From: an uncultured Bacteroidales bacterium
GTDB taxonomy: Bacteria; Bacteroidota; Bacteroidia; Bacteroidales; WCHB1-69
Assembly: GCA_905233625.1 (NCBI GenBank)
Contig: CAJOFJ010000009.1
Coordinates: forward strand, 78,492-142,491
DNA length: 64,000 nucleotides
Direction: 5' to 3'
In this document: piece by piece, positions 53,648 through 62,432 of the stretch
Numbering within the stretch: the stretch's first letter is position 1
Layout: every line of letters starts with the position of its first letter
Program-made: the position numbers and the translations under genes
Notes under the pieces: model-generated
What the model saw: the letters and a program-made list of their open reading frames with translations, nothing else
What the model was told of the DNA's origin: nothing
Databases searched by the model: none

Positions 53648-54751
53648 GTGTTTAAGAAAATAAGAGGTATACTGCAATGGAATATTCTGGATAGTTATAT
53701 ACTCAAGAAATTTCTTGGGTCGGTAACGTATTCTATTATATTGCTGATGGCTATCATTATTGTGGTGGATATCTCGGAGAATTTGCAGCATTTTCTGGAT
53801 AACAATGCCCCTATGTCGGCGGTTATTACTGGATATTACCTCAATTTTATCCCGTATTTCATTAATCTTTTTATTCCGCTGTTTACCTTTATCAGTGTGA
53901 TTTGGTTTACCTCCAAATTGTCTGTCCATAACGAAATTGTGGCTATTCTTAACGGAGGGGTGAGCTATTACCGGATGTTGGTACCATATATTGTGGGAGC
54001 CGTGATCGTGGCCTTCTGTGCTTTGATTCTCGCCAATTTTGTAGTGCCGAAAACCAATCAGGGTATGCATAAGTTCAAGGAAACTTATTTGGAGAATTAC
54101 GCTGTGGCCAGAATCAATATACATATTAAAAATTCAGCTAACAGCTATATATATCTTGAAAGATGGACCAAGACGGAAAAGACGGGTTATCAGTTTACAT
54201 ACGAAGTCTTGGGAGAGCATACTATTGATTATAAGTTGAGTGCACAACGCATTGTGTATAATGAAGATAAGAAAAACTGGACCTTGTATGCCGGCAAAGA
54301 ACGCCGCATTATTGGCGATCAGGAAATTTGTTCCACTTTTGAGCAAAAAGATACAGTTTTTAATATCACTCCAGTGGACTTGAACCAGGACGTTTTTGTC
54401 AGTGAAACCATGTCCACCCCTGAATTGAACAAGTTTATTCAGGAGGAGAAAGAAAAAGGCTCCACATTCGTGGACCAGTATGTGATTGAACAGCAGCGGC
54501 GTTTGGCCAATCCTTTTGGCACTATCATCATGACGATTTTCGCGGTTTGCGTGTCCTCCCGAAAAACCCGACGCGGTGTGGGAGTGCATCTCTTTATAGG
54601 CATGGGTTTGGCATTTTCTTTCGTGTTTTTCCAGCAGATTTCCACGGTGTTCTCAGTACAAGGAAATATGCCGCCGGGTCTGGGCACGTGGATTCCAAAC
54701 ATCATCTGTCTGGTGTTGTGTGTCATTTTGCTACGGTCAACCCCGAAATAG
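53648..54751 (+). CDS. LptF/LptG-family LPS export permease
   Basis: The 367-residue protein starts at GTG 53648 (FKKIRGILQWNILDSYILKK, then FLGSVTYSIILLMAIIIVVD). It has the YjgP/YjgQ layout: three N-terminal membrane helices, a large periplasmic beta-jellyroll domain (residues ~140-260), and three C-terminal helices (NPFGTIIMTIFAVCVSSRKT, GVGVHLFIGMGLAFSFVFFQ, WIPNIICLVLCVILLRST). With LptB it forms the inner-membrane LPS extractor. Whether it is LptF or LptG cannot be read with certainty. Confidence 0.88.
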   Translation: MFKKIRGILQWNILDSYILKKFLGSVTYSIILLMAIIIVVDISENLQHFLDNNAPMSAVITGYYLNFIPYFINLFIPLFTFISVIWFTSKLSVHNEIVAILNGGVSYYRMLVPYIVGAVIVAFCALILANFVVPKTNQGMHKFKETYLENYAVARINIHIKNSANSYIYLERWTKTEKTGYQFTYEVLGEHTIDYKLSAQRIVYNEDKKNWTLYAGKERRIIGDQEICSTFEQKDTVFNITPVDLNQDVFVSETMSTPELNKFIQEEKEKGSTFVDQYVIEQQRRLANPFGTIIMTIFAVCVSSRKTRRGVGVHLFIGMGLAFSFVFFQQISTVFSVQGNMPPGLGTWIPNIICLVLCVILLRSTPK

Positions 54752-54852
54752 TTAGCAAATTAGCTAATTGGCAAATGTGCAAATTGAGAAATTCAAAGTT
54801 CAGAATTCAAAATTCAAATCAACGATTCAACAAATAAACAATTCAACAAATT
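54752..54852. repeat. Mixed word repeats before yitT
   Basis: TTAGCAAATTAGCTAATTGG, AATTCAAAGTTCAGAATTC-type and CAACAAATAAACAATTCAAC units. They are open in the yitT frame, but the family start is the ATG at 54855. Confidence 0.6.
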
Positions 54853-54854
54853 TT

Positions 54855-55802
54855 ATGGGTTTTTGGGATAAATTTAAGGATATAAAAAAAGAAAAGTTGA
54901 GTCCTAAACAACTTTTTCAGGAGTATGGACTGATAGTGCTTGGTACTTTTATCATGGCTATCGGCTATGTGGTGTTTGTGTCTCCATTGAAACTGGCCCC
55001 AGGAGGTGTTTATGGTATCGCCATCATCCTGCACCACTTATTCAACTTCCCAATCGGTTTGTCGGGTATCTGCCTTGATCTGCCCTTGTTACTAATCGGT
55101 ACGTTGTGGTTGGGCCCGAAATTTGGCCTGAAAACTGTGGTGGGCATCGTCTCGCTTTCCGGTTCCATTTCCCTGTTGGAGTTCCTCTATGGTTATGAAC
55201 CCTTGATTGGCTTGGCTTCCAATCCCGCCATTCCAGACCCTGCCGCCAATTTCATCATCGCCTTGTGCGGTGGCGTGTTTATCGGTGTCGGTTTGGGGGT
55301 GGTTTTTAAAACCCGTGCCACTTCCGGTGGTACTGATATCATTGCCATGATTATCGGCAAGTATGCAAAGCATATTCCAATCGGAACCCTGTTGATTATC
55401 GTGGATTCTTGCGTGGTCTTGCTGGCATTGGCCGTTTTCAAAGACTGGACTATTCCCTTGTACTCATGGCTGATTATATACGTGAGCGGCTATGTGGTGG
55501 ACAAGGTCATTGCCGGTTTCAAGTCGGGCAAGGCAGTGCTGATTATTTCCGACCATTATAACGAAATCCGAGACCGTATCTTCAGCGACTTGGATCGTGG
55601 CGGCACATTCTTGCATGGCGAGGGTATGTATAATAATGCCGAAAAGAAAATCATCTTCCTGTCTATTTCCAGAAAAGAATTGCCACAGTTGATTTATTTT
55701 GTGCATGAAATCGACCCGAATGCTTTCTTGTCCATTTTGGAGGCTTCCGAAACCTTGGGCTATGGCTTCCAGTCGCTGCGCGAGCAGGCGCTGAGCAGAT
55801 AG
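54855..55802 (+). CDS. YitT family membrane protein (DUF161/DUF2179)
   Basis: From ATG 54855 the 315-residue protein has five or six membrane helices (LIVLGTFIMAIGYVVFVSPL, LAPGGVYGIAIILHHLFNFP, FIIALCGGVFIGVGLGVVFK, RATSGGTDIIAMIIGKYAKH) followed by the cytoplasmic DUF2179 domain (KAVLIISDHYNEIRDRIFSD, RGGTFLHGEGMY). The family is widespread and thought to be a transporter of unknown substrate. Confidence 0.88.
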   Translation: MGFWDKFKDIKKEKLSPKQLFQEYGLIVLGTFIMAIGYVVFVSPLKLAPGGVYGIAIILHHLFNFPIGLSGICLDLPLLLIGTLWLGPKFGLKTVVGIVSLSGSISLLEFLYGYEPLIGLASNPAIPDPAANFIIALCGGVFIGVGLGVVFKTRATSGGTDIIAMIIGKYAKHIPIGTLLIIVDSCVVLLALAVFKDWTIPLYSWLIIYVSGYVVDKVIAGFKSGKAVLIISDHYNEIRDRIFSDLDRGGTFLHGEGMYNNAEKKIIFLSISRKELPQLIYFVHEIDPNAFLSILEASETLGYGFQSLREQALSR

Positions 55803-55835
55803 GATTTATTTCAGTGTTCTCTATTGCAAAAAGAA

Positions 55836-56417
55836 ATGGCCGGCGAGAAGACAAAGGATAAGATGACCGAACAGCATCCTTTCGAGCCCTTTCTGCCGGA
55901 AAATGCGCGCATATTATTTCTGGGGAGTTTTCCGCCACAACCCAAGCGGTGGTCGATGCCTTTCTATTACCCGAATTGGACGAATGATTTCTGGCGGGTG
56001 ATGGGCCTGCTTTTTCAGGGTAATAAAGAGTGGTTTGCTGTGCATGGAGAGAAACACTTTGACATGGAGCGGGTGAAGGCTTTCTGTTGCGAACAGGGAT
56101 TGGCACTCTATGATACGGCCTGTGAGATCTGTCGCCTGCAGGACAACGCTTCCGACAAATATTTGGAAGTGGTTACTGCTACCGATATTCCAGCCCTGTT
56201 GGAAAAAATTCCGCATTGTCAAAAGTTGGTCACTACAGGCCAGAAAGCCACCGATGTTATTGTTCAGACTTTTGGTTGTGCCGAACCGCCTATGGGTGGC
56301 CACACCTTGATCAACATCGCAGGTCGGGAATTGGCCTTTTGGCGGATGCCTTCCACCTCACGTGCTTATCCTCTTGCTCTAGAGAAAAAAGCTGCTGTTT
56401 ACAAAAAACTCTTTTGA
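55836..56417 (+). CDS. Uracil-DNA glycosylase superfamily protein (Mug/DNA-deoxyinosine type)
   Basis: The protein (193 residues from ATG 55836; ATG 55863 is an alternative) has the UDG-fold motif RILFLGSFPPQPKRWSMPFY with YYPNWTNDFWRVMG and the C-terminal MPSTSRAYPLALEKK, matching the family annotated as DNA-deoxyinosine or G:T/U mismatch glycosylases. It would remove deaminated bases from DNA. It is convergent with ribF, with only 9 bp between stops. Confidence 0.78.
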   Translation: MAGEKTKDKMTEQHPFEPFLPENARILFLGSFPPQPKRWSMPFYYPNWTNDFWRVMGLLFQGNKEWFAVHGEKHFDMERVKAFCCEQGLALYDTACEICRLQDNASDKYLEVVTATDIPALLEKIPHCQKLVTTGQKATDVIVQTFGCAEPPMGGHTLINIAGRELAFWRMPSTSRAYPLALEKKAAVYKKLF

Positions 56418-56426
56418 TTGCCCGTT

Positions 56427-56987
56427 TTATTCTCGTCCTAACAGTTCCGCCGCAATATCCCAGTTGTTGTTGGCGATAAGTTTGCGGATTTGTGAGGAGC
56501 GGACTTTCACATCGTTCATGGTGAATTCAGGGATTTCGATGATATCGATGCCATGCTCCTGACAAATGGCTTCCATGGTCTCATGATTGCCTTCGCGCTT
56601 GTGGCCGAAGGAGTGACTTGGTCCCATCACAATGGCTTTTGTACCAATTTTATCAATGATGATGTCTTTCAGAAATCTTTCAGAAGAAAGCTGTGAAAAT
56701 TCTTTGGTAAAATGTATAATTATCAGATAATCAATATCTTCTGCTTCTATCAGTTTGATTTTTTCTTCCAAAGGGAAAATCTGGAAAAAGTCTGAATTGG
56801 GATGCAGCACCATTTGCGGATGGGGGTCGAAAGTGACAGCGACACTGACTCCATTGATTTGGCGGCTGTATTCTTTCACCGTCTCGAAGATCTGCCGATG
56901 ACCTAAATGGATACCATCGAATGCCCCCACCGTCACAACGGGGTTCTGCAATCGCGGTATCGCATCTAAATCGGTGATGATTTCCAT
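56427..56987 (-). CDS. ribF: FAD synthetase domain of RibF, riboflavin kinase domain missing
   Basis: The 186-residue protein matches only the N-terminal adenylyltransferase half of bifunctional RibF: VVTVGAFDGIHLGHRQIFE (nucleotide-binding HxGH), VAVTFDPHPQMVLHP, FSQLSSERFLKDIIIDKIGT and MGPSHSFGHKREGNHETM, ending NDVKVRSSQIRKLIANNNWD and AAELLGRE. Full-length RibF (about 310 residues) would continue into the riboflavin kinase domain after the LLGR motif. Here the gene stops right there and the convergent glycosylase gene follows, so FMN synthesis must depend on another gene or this is a truncated enzyme. Confidence 0.85.
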   Translation of the reverse strand: MEIITDLDAIPRLQNPVVTVGAFDGIHLGHRQIFETVKEYSRQINGVSVAVTFDPHPQMVLHPNSDFFQIFPLEEKIKLIEAEDIDYLIIIHFTKEFSQLSSERFLKDIIIDKIGTKAIVMGPSHSFGHKREGNHETMEAICQEHGIDIIEIPEFTMNDVKVRSSQIRKLIANNNWDIAAELLGRE

Positions 56988-56996
56988 GAGATTATA

Positions 56997-57075
56997 ATTA
57001 GACGTTTAGACGTCAAGGCGTGGAGACGTTAAGACGAAATCCGTTTCTTAACGCCTTCACGTCTTAACGCCTATA
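56997..57075. repeat. ACGTTAAGAC / GTCTTAACG repeat cluster, copy 3
   Basis: Words TAGACGTTTAGACGT, GGAGACGTTAAGACGAAATC, CGTCTTAACGCC-type units, as in the clusters at 15340 and 32028, though without the GCACTGCGTGC palindrome. Confidence 0.65.
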
Positions 57076-57078
57076 CGA

Positions 57079-59538
57079 TTAATTCCGGAGTTTTGCTCCT
57101 GCTTCGCGTTCGTAGGCGGCAATGAGTTTGTTCATCACCTTGTTGATTTCTTCTTCGGTCAGCGTTTTTTCAGGATGCTGCAAGACGAAATTCAAAGCGT
57201 ACGATTTTTTGCCTTCTTCAATCTTGTCTCCTTCATAAACATCGAATAGGGTGATGTTTTTCAGTAATTTGGAGCCATATTTGAAACCAATCTGCTTCAA
57301 GGTATCATAGCTTATGTTCTTGTCTATGATAAGAGCCAAGTCACGTTTGACCTCCGGAAATGCAGGGATGGTCTTGTAGTTGACTTCGTTCTCGCAGGCG
57401 GCATACAGGGTGGCGGTGTTCATCTCCGCATAGTACACGGGTTTCTTGATGCCGAAGTATTTCAGGATGTGTGCCTGAACCTGGCCGATACGTGCCAGCA
57501 CCTCGCCATTCATGCGGTAAACCACCTGGTTGAACAGGTCGCTGCTGTTTTCTGTGCTGATTTCAATCTGGCCAATAGGAATGTTGATTTTGACAAAAAT
57601 ATTGTTGAGGATATTTTTGAGGTAGAATACATCCAGTTCCTTGGCGGTGAAATTCCAGATGTCTTCGTATATCTTGCCAGTCGCGAAGAGGGTGAGGTAT
57701 TCTTTCTCAAGGTAGCGTTCGGTAACAGGGGCATCCTTGGCACTTTCCGGATTAAGATGGTAGGTTTTGCCAAACTCAAACAGGCGTAAAGAGTTCTGCT
57801 TGTTGTTGAGGTTGCGGGCAATATTCTCCAGACCAGAGAACAGCAGGGTCTGACGCAGCACACCTAACTCGCTGCTGAGCGGATTCATCAGGTTAATGGT
57901 CTCCGCCTCGTTGATGAAGTCGAATTTCTGAGCGTATTCGGCTCGGGTAAGCGAATTATTCATCACTTCAAAGAAACCGTCATCTGCTAAATATGTTGAG
58001 ATTTTCTTTTGCAGCTTACGGGAAGAGTGACTGTCGTGATCCGTCATCGGATAGTGCAGGATACTCGGTATCTCGATATTGTTATAACCATAGATTCTCA
58101 AAATCTCTTCAATCAGGTCGATAGGACGGGTGACATCCACACGGTAAAGCGGAACGGTAACCAACAATTGTTCCTCGCCAGAAGCTTGCACTTCCATGCC
58201 TAAAAGCATGAGGATGTGGTTCACCACGTGTTTGTCGATGGTCTTGCCAGCCACCTTGTTGATTTCGTCATAGCGGAGCGGAATTCTTGGGTGGGCGATC
58301 TCAGTGGGGTAGATGTCCACAATGTCGGAGGTGATAATGCCTCCCGACAGCTCGCGGATCATGATGGCGGCGCGTTTCAGCGCATAGATGCAGATGTCTG
58401 GGTCGCAGCCACGCTCGAAGCGGAAGGAGGCGTCAGTTTTGAGGCCGTGACGTTTGGCTGTTTTGCGGATGCTGACCGGATTAAAGTAGGCGCTTTCCAA
58501 GAAGAGTCGCTTGGTGTTGTCGGACACGCCGGAATTGAGACCGCCATATACACCACCGATGCACAAACCGCCCTTGGTGTCACAAATCATCAGGTCGTCT
58601 TGGCTCAGCTTGATTTCGTTGCCGTCCAAAGTGGTGAAGGGAGTGCCTTCTTTCAGATTCTTGACGATGATTTTGCAGCCTTGGATCTTGTCGGCATCGA
58701 AAGCGTGCAGCGGCTGGCCGATTTCAAACATGATATACTGGGTGACATCCACAATATTGTTGATGGGACGCACACCGATGGATTTCAAGCGATTTTGTAA
58801 CCATTCGGGAGATTCCTTCACGGTGACATTTTCCAAAGTCAGTCCGGTATAACGTGGGCATGCCTTGGGATTCTCAATGGAGATGTCGATGGGGAAGCTG
58901 CGTGAGTTGACGTTGAAGTCGAAGTCGTTGGGCAGCATCAGGGCAGAGCAGGGGATGTGGTTGACTTCGAGGGCGGCGTGCAGGTCGCGGGCCACACCGT
59001 AATGCGAAATTGCGTCGCTACGGTTGGGGGTGAGGCCGATCTCGAAAATCCAGTCCGACTCCACCTTGAATAACTTAGCGGCGGGTGTGCCTACCACTGT
59101 TTCGGGGGGCAGCACCATGATGCCATCGTGGGAAGTGCCCACGCCAATTTCGTCTTCAGCGCAAATCATGCCTTCGGAAACCACCCCTCTCAGCTTCGAT
59201 TTCTTGATAGTGAAGGACTCGTCACCGTTGTACAGTACTGTGCCGATGGTGGCCACGATGACTTTCTGTCCCTGTGCCACATTGGGGGCACCGCAAACAA
59301 TGTTCAGTGGGGTCTCTCCGCCCACATTCACGGTGGTGACATGCAGGTGGTCGGAGTCTGGATGCGGTTCGCAGGTAAGCACCTCGCCCACCACCAGACC
59401 TTTCAGTCCGCCTTTGATAGTTTCGTATTCTTCCAAACCTTCAACCTCTAAACCGCAATCGGTCAAATATTTACCTGCCTCTTCGGCGCTGAGGTCGCAT
59501 TTCACATATTGCTTCAGCCAGTTATAAGAAATCTTCAT
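57079..59538 (-). CDS. pheT: Phenylalanyl-tRNA synthetase beta subunit
   Basis: The 819-residue protein has the full PheT order: N-terminal ISYNWLKQYVKCDLSAEEAG, an EMAP-like tRNA-binding domain (VGEVLTCEPHPDSDHLHVTT), the B3/B4 domain (RYTGLTLENVTVKESPEWLQ), B5 (IPLRYDEINKVAGKTID), the catalytic-like core and the C-terminal anticodon-binding FDX-ACB domain (PEVKRDLALIIDKNISYDTL). With PheS it charges tRNA-Phe. pheS is not in this window. A promoter box lies at 59562-59569. Confidence 0.95.
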   Translation of the reverse strand: MKISYNWLKQYVKCDLSAEEAGKYLTDCGLEVEGLEEYETIKGGLKGLVVGEVLTCEPHPDSDHLHVTTVNVGGETPLNIVCGAPNVAQGQKVIVATIGTVLYNGDESFTIKKSKLRGVVSEGMICAEDEIGVGTSHDGIMVLPPETVVGTPAAKLFKVESDWIFEIGLTPNRSDAISHYGVARDLHAALEVNHIPCSALMLPNDFDFNVNSRSFPIDISIENPKACPRYTGLTLENVTVKESPEWLQNRLKSIGVRPINNIVDVTQYIMFEIGQPLHAFDADKIQGCKIIVKNLKEGTPFTTLDGNEIKLSQDDLMICDTKGGLCIGGVYGGLNSGVSDNTKRLFLESAYFNPVSIRKTAKRHGLKTDASFRFERGCDPDICIYALKRAAIMIRELSGGIITSDIVDIYPTEIAHPRIPLRYDEINKVAGKTIDKHVVNHILMLLGMEVQASGEEQLLVTVPLYRVDVTRPIDLIEEILRIYGYNNIEIPSILHYPMTDHDSHSSRKLQKKISTYLADDGFFEVMNNSLTRAEYAQKFDFINEAETINLMNPLSSELGVLRQTLLFSGLENIARNLNNKQNSLRLFEFGKTYHLNPESAKDAPVTERYLEKEYLTLFATGKIYEDIWNFTAKELDVFYLKNILNNIFVKINIPIGQIEISTENSSDLFNQVVYRMNGEVLARIGQVQAHILKYFGIKKPVYYAEMNTATLYAACENEVNYKTIPAFPEVKRDLALIIDKNISYDTLKQIGFKYGSKLLKNITLFDVYEGDKIEEGKKSYALNFVLQHPEKTLTEEEINKVMNKLIAAYEREAGAKLRN

Positions 59539-59561
59539 TGAGTTGTGTTTTAATAAGCTTG

Positions 59562-59569
59562 CAAAGATA
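59562..59569 (-). promoter_or_regulatory. -7 promoter box of pheT
   Basis: Minus-strand TATCTTTG, 23 bp before the ATG at 59538. Confidence 0.6.
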
Positions 59570-59574
59570 CAAAA

Positions 59575-59930
59575 TTTTTTAATGTGCTAATTTGCAAATG
59601 TGCTAATGTGCCAATTGAATTAGCAAATTGGTTGATTAACAAATTTGTTAATGCGTTAATCAATATTGTATCAGTGATTTAAGTTTGTATAGAGTCGTGC
59701 CAAAGGCACGATATTCTATTAACCCCTCACATCTTTGATGTGTGGGGTGGACGGTATGCGGTGTAATACAAGTGTGCCGAAGGTACACTACTATATGGTG
59801 TAGTAGCGTGCCTTTGGCACGCCATCTTCCACCATGATCATTGCCACCCCAAACTACGGCCTATGGCCTCGTTAGGGGTTAATAGGATAGCGTGCTTTCA
59901 GCACGCAGATGAATAAGGCCAACATATTAA
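59575..59930. repeat. Cluster of small inverted repeats between pheT and the HExxH gene
   Basis: TTAGCAAATTGG-type words (59578-59660) are followed by several hairpins: GTGCC-AAA-GGCAC (59698-59710), CTCACATC-TTT-GATGTGTG (near 59726-59744), GTGTGCC-GAA-GGTACAC (59772-59788) and GCGTGCC-TTT-GGCACGC (59807-59823), then ACCCCAAACTACGGCC and a matching GGGGTTAAT end. This looks like a palindromic-repeat cluster of the kind mobilised by IS200/RAYT-type transposases, but no such gene is in the window. No reading frame is present. Confidence 0.6.
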
Positions 59931-59966
59931 ATTTCGTTTTTGCTTCATCTCAAGGTGAAATTTTCG

Positions 59967-59974
59967 TATTTTTG
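59967..59974 (+). promoter_or_regulatory. -7 promoter box of the HExxH protein gene
   Basis: TATTTTTG, 91 bp before the ATG at 60066; the leader contains AATTCAAAATTC-type words. Confidence 0.45.
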
Positions 59975-60065
59975 CCAATACTAATCCGAAATTCAAAATT
60001 CAGAACTCAGAATTAAAAAAATCTTCTAACCTTCTAACCTTCTCACCTTTTAACCTCCAACAATC

Positions 60066-61496
60066 ATGAAAAAAAACATCCTCCTTTTCCTCTTCGTCCT
60101 TTTCTCCGTGCAGGCTTCCATCGCCCAGAATCCCATTCCGGCACATTTTGACGAATGCGTTGATTTGGTGGCTACAGTCTGGCGGCTTTCCGGTGCCCAT
60201 GAATACAGTCGCTGCGACGTTCCTAACTATGCGCATGAGGTTGATTCCGTTTTCGCAGCCTACAAAGAGCACCCTGTTGTGCAGCTGGCTCGTCAATATC
60301 CGCAGGAATCAGGAATCGGTTACGACGCGGTTGCTTCGTATGGTTTGCATCTGACCATGACGGAAAACGGCGATATTGTGCTCAACGACAATTTCGCGGA
60401 AGGAGGCGATGCCTCTTTCGACCGTTGGACTGAGCGGCAGAAAAAGGATTTTTTGGAACCGCTGAACGATTTTTATCGCACTTCCCATTTCCACGACTGG
60501 TACTTGAGGAAAAAAGACTTCCATGCGCAGGTTGAGGAGGCGTTCAACGCTATCAATGAGAAGGTGGACTACAGCTGGTTCAGCAGCTATTTCGGTACCC
60601 AAAGCGGCAGTAGCTTCCGCATTGTGCTCAGTCTGCTGGTGGGTCCGAATAATTACGGGTGTAGTGCCCGATTGAAAGATGGTAGTAACGCTTTGAGTCC
60701 TGTCATCGGCTGTTGTCGGCTTGATGAGAACGGGGAGATATTCTACAAAGCGAACGCAGTGCTGCCCATTGTTATCCACGAGTTTTGCCACCATTACTGC
60801 AATCCGCTGAACGACCAATTCTGGCCGTTGATGGGCAAATCCGCTGAAAAGGTGTATAAGGAGAGAGAGGAGCAAATGCGGAAATCCGCCTACGGCTCGG
60901 CACAGATTATGATGAACGAGACTTTTGTCCGTGCTTCGGTAATCCGCTATATGAAAACGCACTATCCTCAGGTCGATGAATCCGCACTTATCAAATCGGA
61001 GGAAGAACAGGGATTTATTCTGACTCAAACGCTGTGCGAGGCACTGAAACATTACGAACAGCAGCGTGACAAGTATGTTGCCATGACTGACTTCATGCCT
61101 GTTTATGCCCAATCCATCAACGATTTTGACCTGAAAGAATATTTGAAACAATATAGGAAAGAGCAAAAAGAGCTGGCCAAGTTGAACGCCACTTACAAAG
61201 TGAATATCAAGAACGGTGCCAAGAATGTGCCCAGCGGTCTTTTTCATCTTGTCATCAAATTCTCTAAGCCGATGACCGGGGGTATTGCTTTGGGTTATAG
61301 TCAAACTGGGGCGGATTTTCCCGCGGTCAAGGACTATTCGTGGCCTGATGACCGTACTTTGGATGCCGTCTTTTCTCTGGAACCCTCGCATCAGTATGGT
61401 TTTACGGTTTTAGGCCCCTACTTCACTACTGTGGATGGCCATACCGCTGGAGACATCAAAGAGTTCAACTTCACTACTTCCTCAGCCAATAAATGA
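60066..61496 (+). CDS. Secreted DUF4932-type protein with HExxH motif
   Basis: The 476-residue protein has a signal peptide (ILLFLFVLFSVQASIAQ) and, in the middle, the zinc-protease motif HEFCH (about residue 238) in IVIHEFCHHYCNPLND, with a downstream Glu-rich helix that could give the third ligand. The C-terminal part has an Ig-like beta domain (LVIKFSKPMTGGIALGYSQT). It matches DUF4932, a putative secreted metallopeptidase family. Its 3' end overlaps the convergent gene by 23 bp. Confidence 0.78.
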   Translation: MKKNILLFLFVLFSVQASIAQNPIPAHFDECVDLVATVWRLSGAHEYSRCDVPNYAHEVDSVFAAYKEHPVVQLARQYPQESGIGYDAVASYGLHLTMTENGDIVLNDNFAEGGDASFDRWTERQKKDFLEPLNDFYRTSHFHDWYLRKKDFHAQVEEAFNAINEKVDYSWFSSYFGTQSGSSFRIVLSLLVGPNNYGCSARLKDGSNALSPVIGCCRLDENGEIFYKANAVLPIVIHEFCHHYCNPLNDQFWPLMGKSAEKVYKEREEQMRKSAYGSAQIMMNETFVRASVIRYMKTHYPQVDESALIKSEEEQGFILTQTLCEALKHYEQQRDKYVAMTDFMPVYAQSINDFDLKEYLKQYRKEQKELAKLNATYKVNIKNGAKNVPSGLFHLVIKFSKPMTGGIALGYSQTGADFPAVKDYSWPDDRTLDAVFSLEPSHQYGFTVLGPYFTTVDGHTAGDIKEFNFTTSSANK

Positions 61497-62421
61497 GTGC
61501 GGCGATGACGAGGAGCGATAAGCTGATGAGCCCAAAGAGATCGCCGAAAGGCCAGTGAAACATCCTGAATGCTGCGTTGGCGACAAGGAACAGTCCTGCG
61601 ATTTTGGCGATTCGGATAACCGGTCGCTCCTCCGGGACAATTCGCGCCAGATGGTTTCCCGTCATCAACACAAACACTAGTCCCGAAACTCCCGCTAACA
61701 TATAGATAATGCTGCCGAAAGGCCAATGTATCAGCTTGAAAACGAGGCCGACAAGACACAACGCGACCATGACGATGCCTGTCCAGTAGGCTTTGCCACG
61801 ACGATAGGTTGGTGCCGCGGTGTCTTCGTTGCCGTTCAATCGTGCGGTCAGCGACAAAAGCTCATCGCTCATCTTGGCAAGTCGGTCTATGTTGATGATT
61901 GCCAGAATGATGGATACCGTGAGGATGGCTGCCACGATGATGAACGAGGAGTGCAAAGGTGCTATTCCTGGTTTTCCCTCTGTTTCAGTTACAAACCACA
62001 TCATCCATAGACAAAGGGCAAGTGTTCCGGTAATCCAGACCAAAGAAAAGCGGGTCTGTGCTGTTTTCACCTTTTGGATGATCGTTTGGATATCGGAATC
62101 CTCCGTGTTGATTTTCAGCACTTTCCTGCAGCTGAGCAGCTCAAATAGTCCGATGAGCAAAAACATCAGCACCGATAGGACCATAAAGGAAACTTGAAGC
62201 TCGAAGCGATACCAGCTCCAGCAAACCGCGGCGGAGAGCAGCCCGTAGGTGAGCGCTATTTCCATATTGCGGCGTTTGAAGTCCGATATTTTCGAATGCA
62301 GCATCTCGTGAATCAGGTCATTGTTGACAATTTCCTGCTGGTTGAACTTTTCCTGGAGTGTCTTGTATTGCATTTGTAACGAAGACAATTCCGCTTCCTG
62401 GTTTTGTTTTTTCTCTTCCAT
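61474..62421 (-). CDS. Coiled-coil membrane protein paired with an ECF sigma factor (second copy)
   Basis: From ATG 62421 the 315-residue protein has an N-terminal coiled coil (LSSLQMQYKTLQEKFNQQEI then VNNDLIHEMLHSKISDFKRR), four membrane helices in the first half, and an additional C-terminal part with two further pairs (KAYWTGIVMVALCLVGLVFK, PFGSIIYMLAGVSGLVFVLM) containing the repeated WPFG motif. It begins 11 nt after the sigma gene stop, exactly as in the pair at 15429-16501, and shares the motif EIVN..L..EM..S. It may regulate the sigma factor or sense envelope state; this is inference. Confidence 0.72.
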   Translation of the reverse strand: MEEKKQNQEAELSSLQMQYKTLQEKFNQQEIVNNDLIHEMLHSKISDFKRRNMEIALTYGLLSAAVCWSWYRFELQVSFMVLSVLMFLLIGLFELLSCRKVLKINTEDSDIQTIIQKVKTAQTRFSLVWITGTLALCLWMMWFVTETEGKPGIAPLHSSFIIVAAILTVSIILAIINIDRLAKMSDELLSLTARLNGNEDTAAPTYRRGKAYWTGIVMVALCLVGLVFKLIHWPFGSIIYMLAGVSGLVFVLMTGNHLARIVPEERPVIRIAKIAGLFLVANAAFRMFHWPFGDLFGLISLSLLVIAALIYWLRK

Positions 62422-62432
62422 GATACTAAGGC

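Noticed and set aside
59690-59930. Complete insertion sequence
   Set aside because: No transposase frame, no clear terminal inverted repeats and no target duplication are present.
60309-61391. 360-codon minus-strand frame opposite the HExxH protein gene
   Set aside because: The plus strand has a signal peptide, zinc motif and promoter; the minus frame has none.
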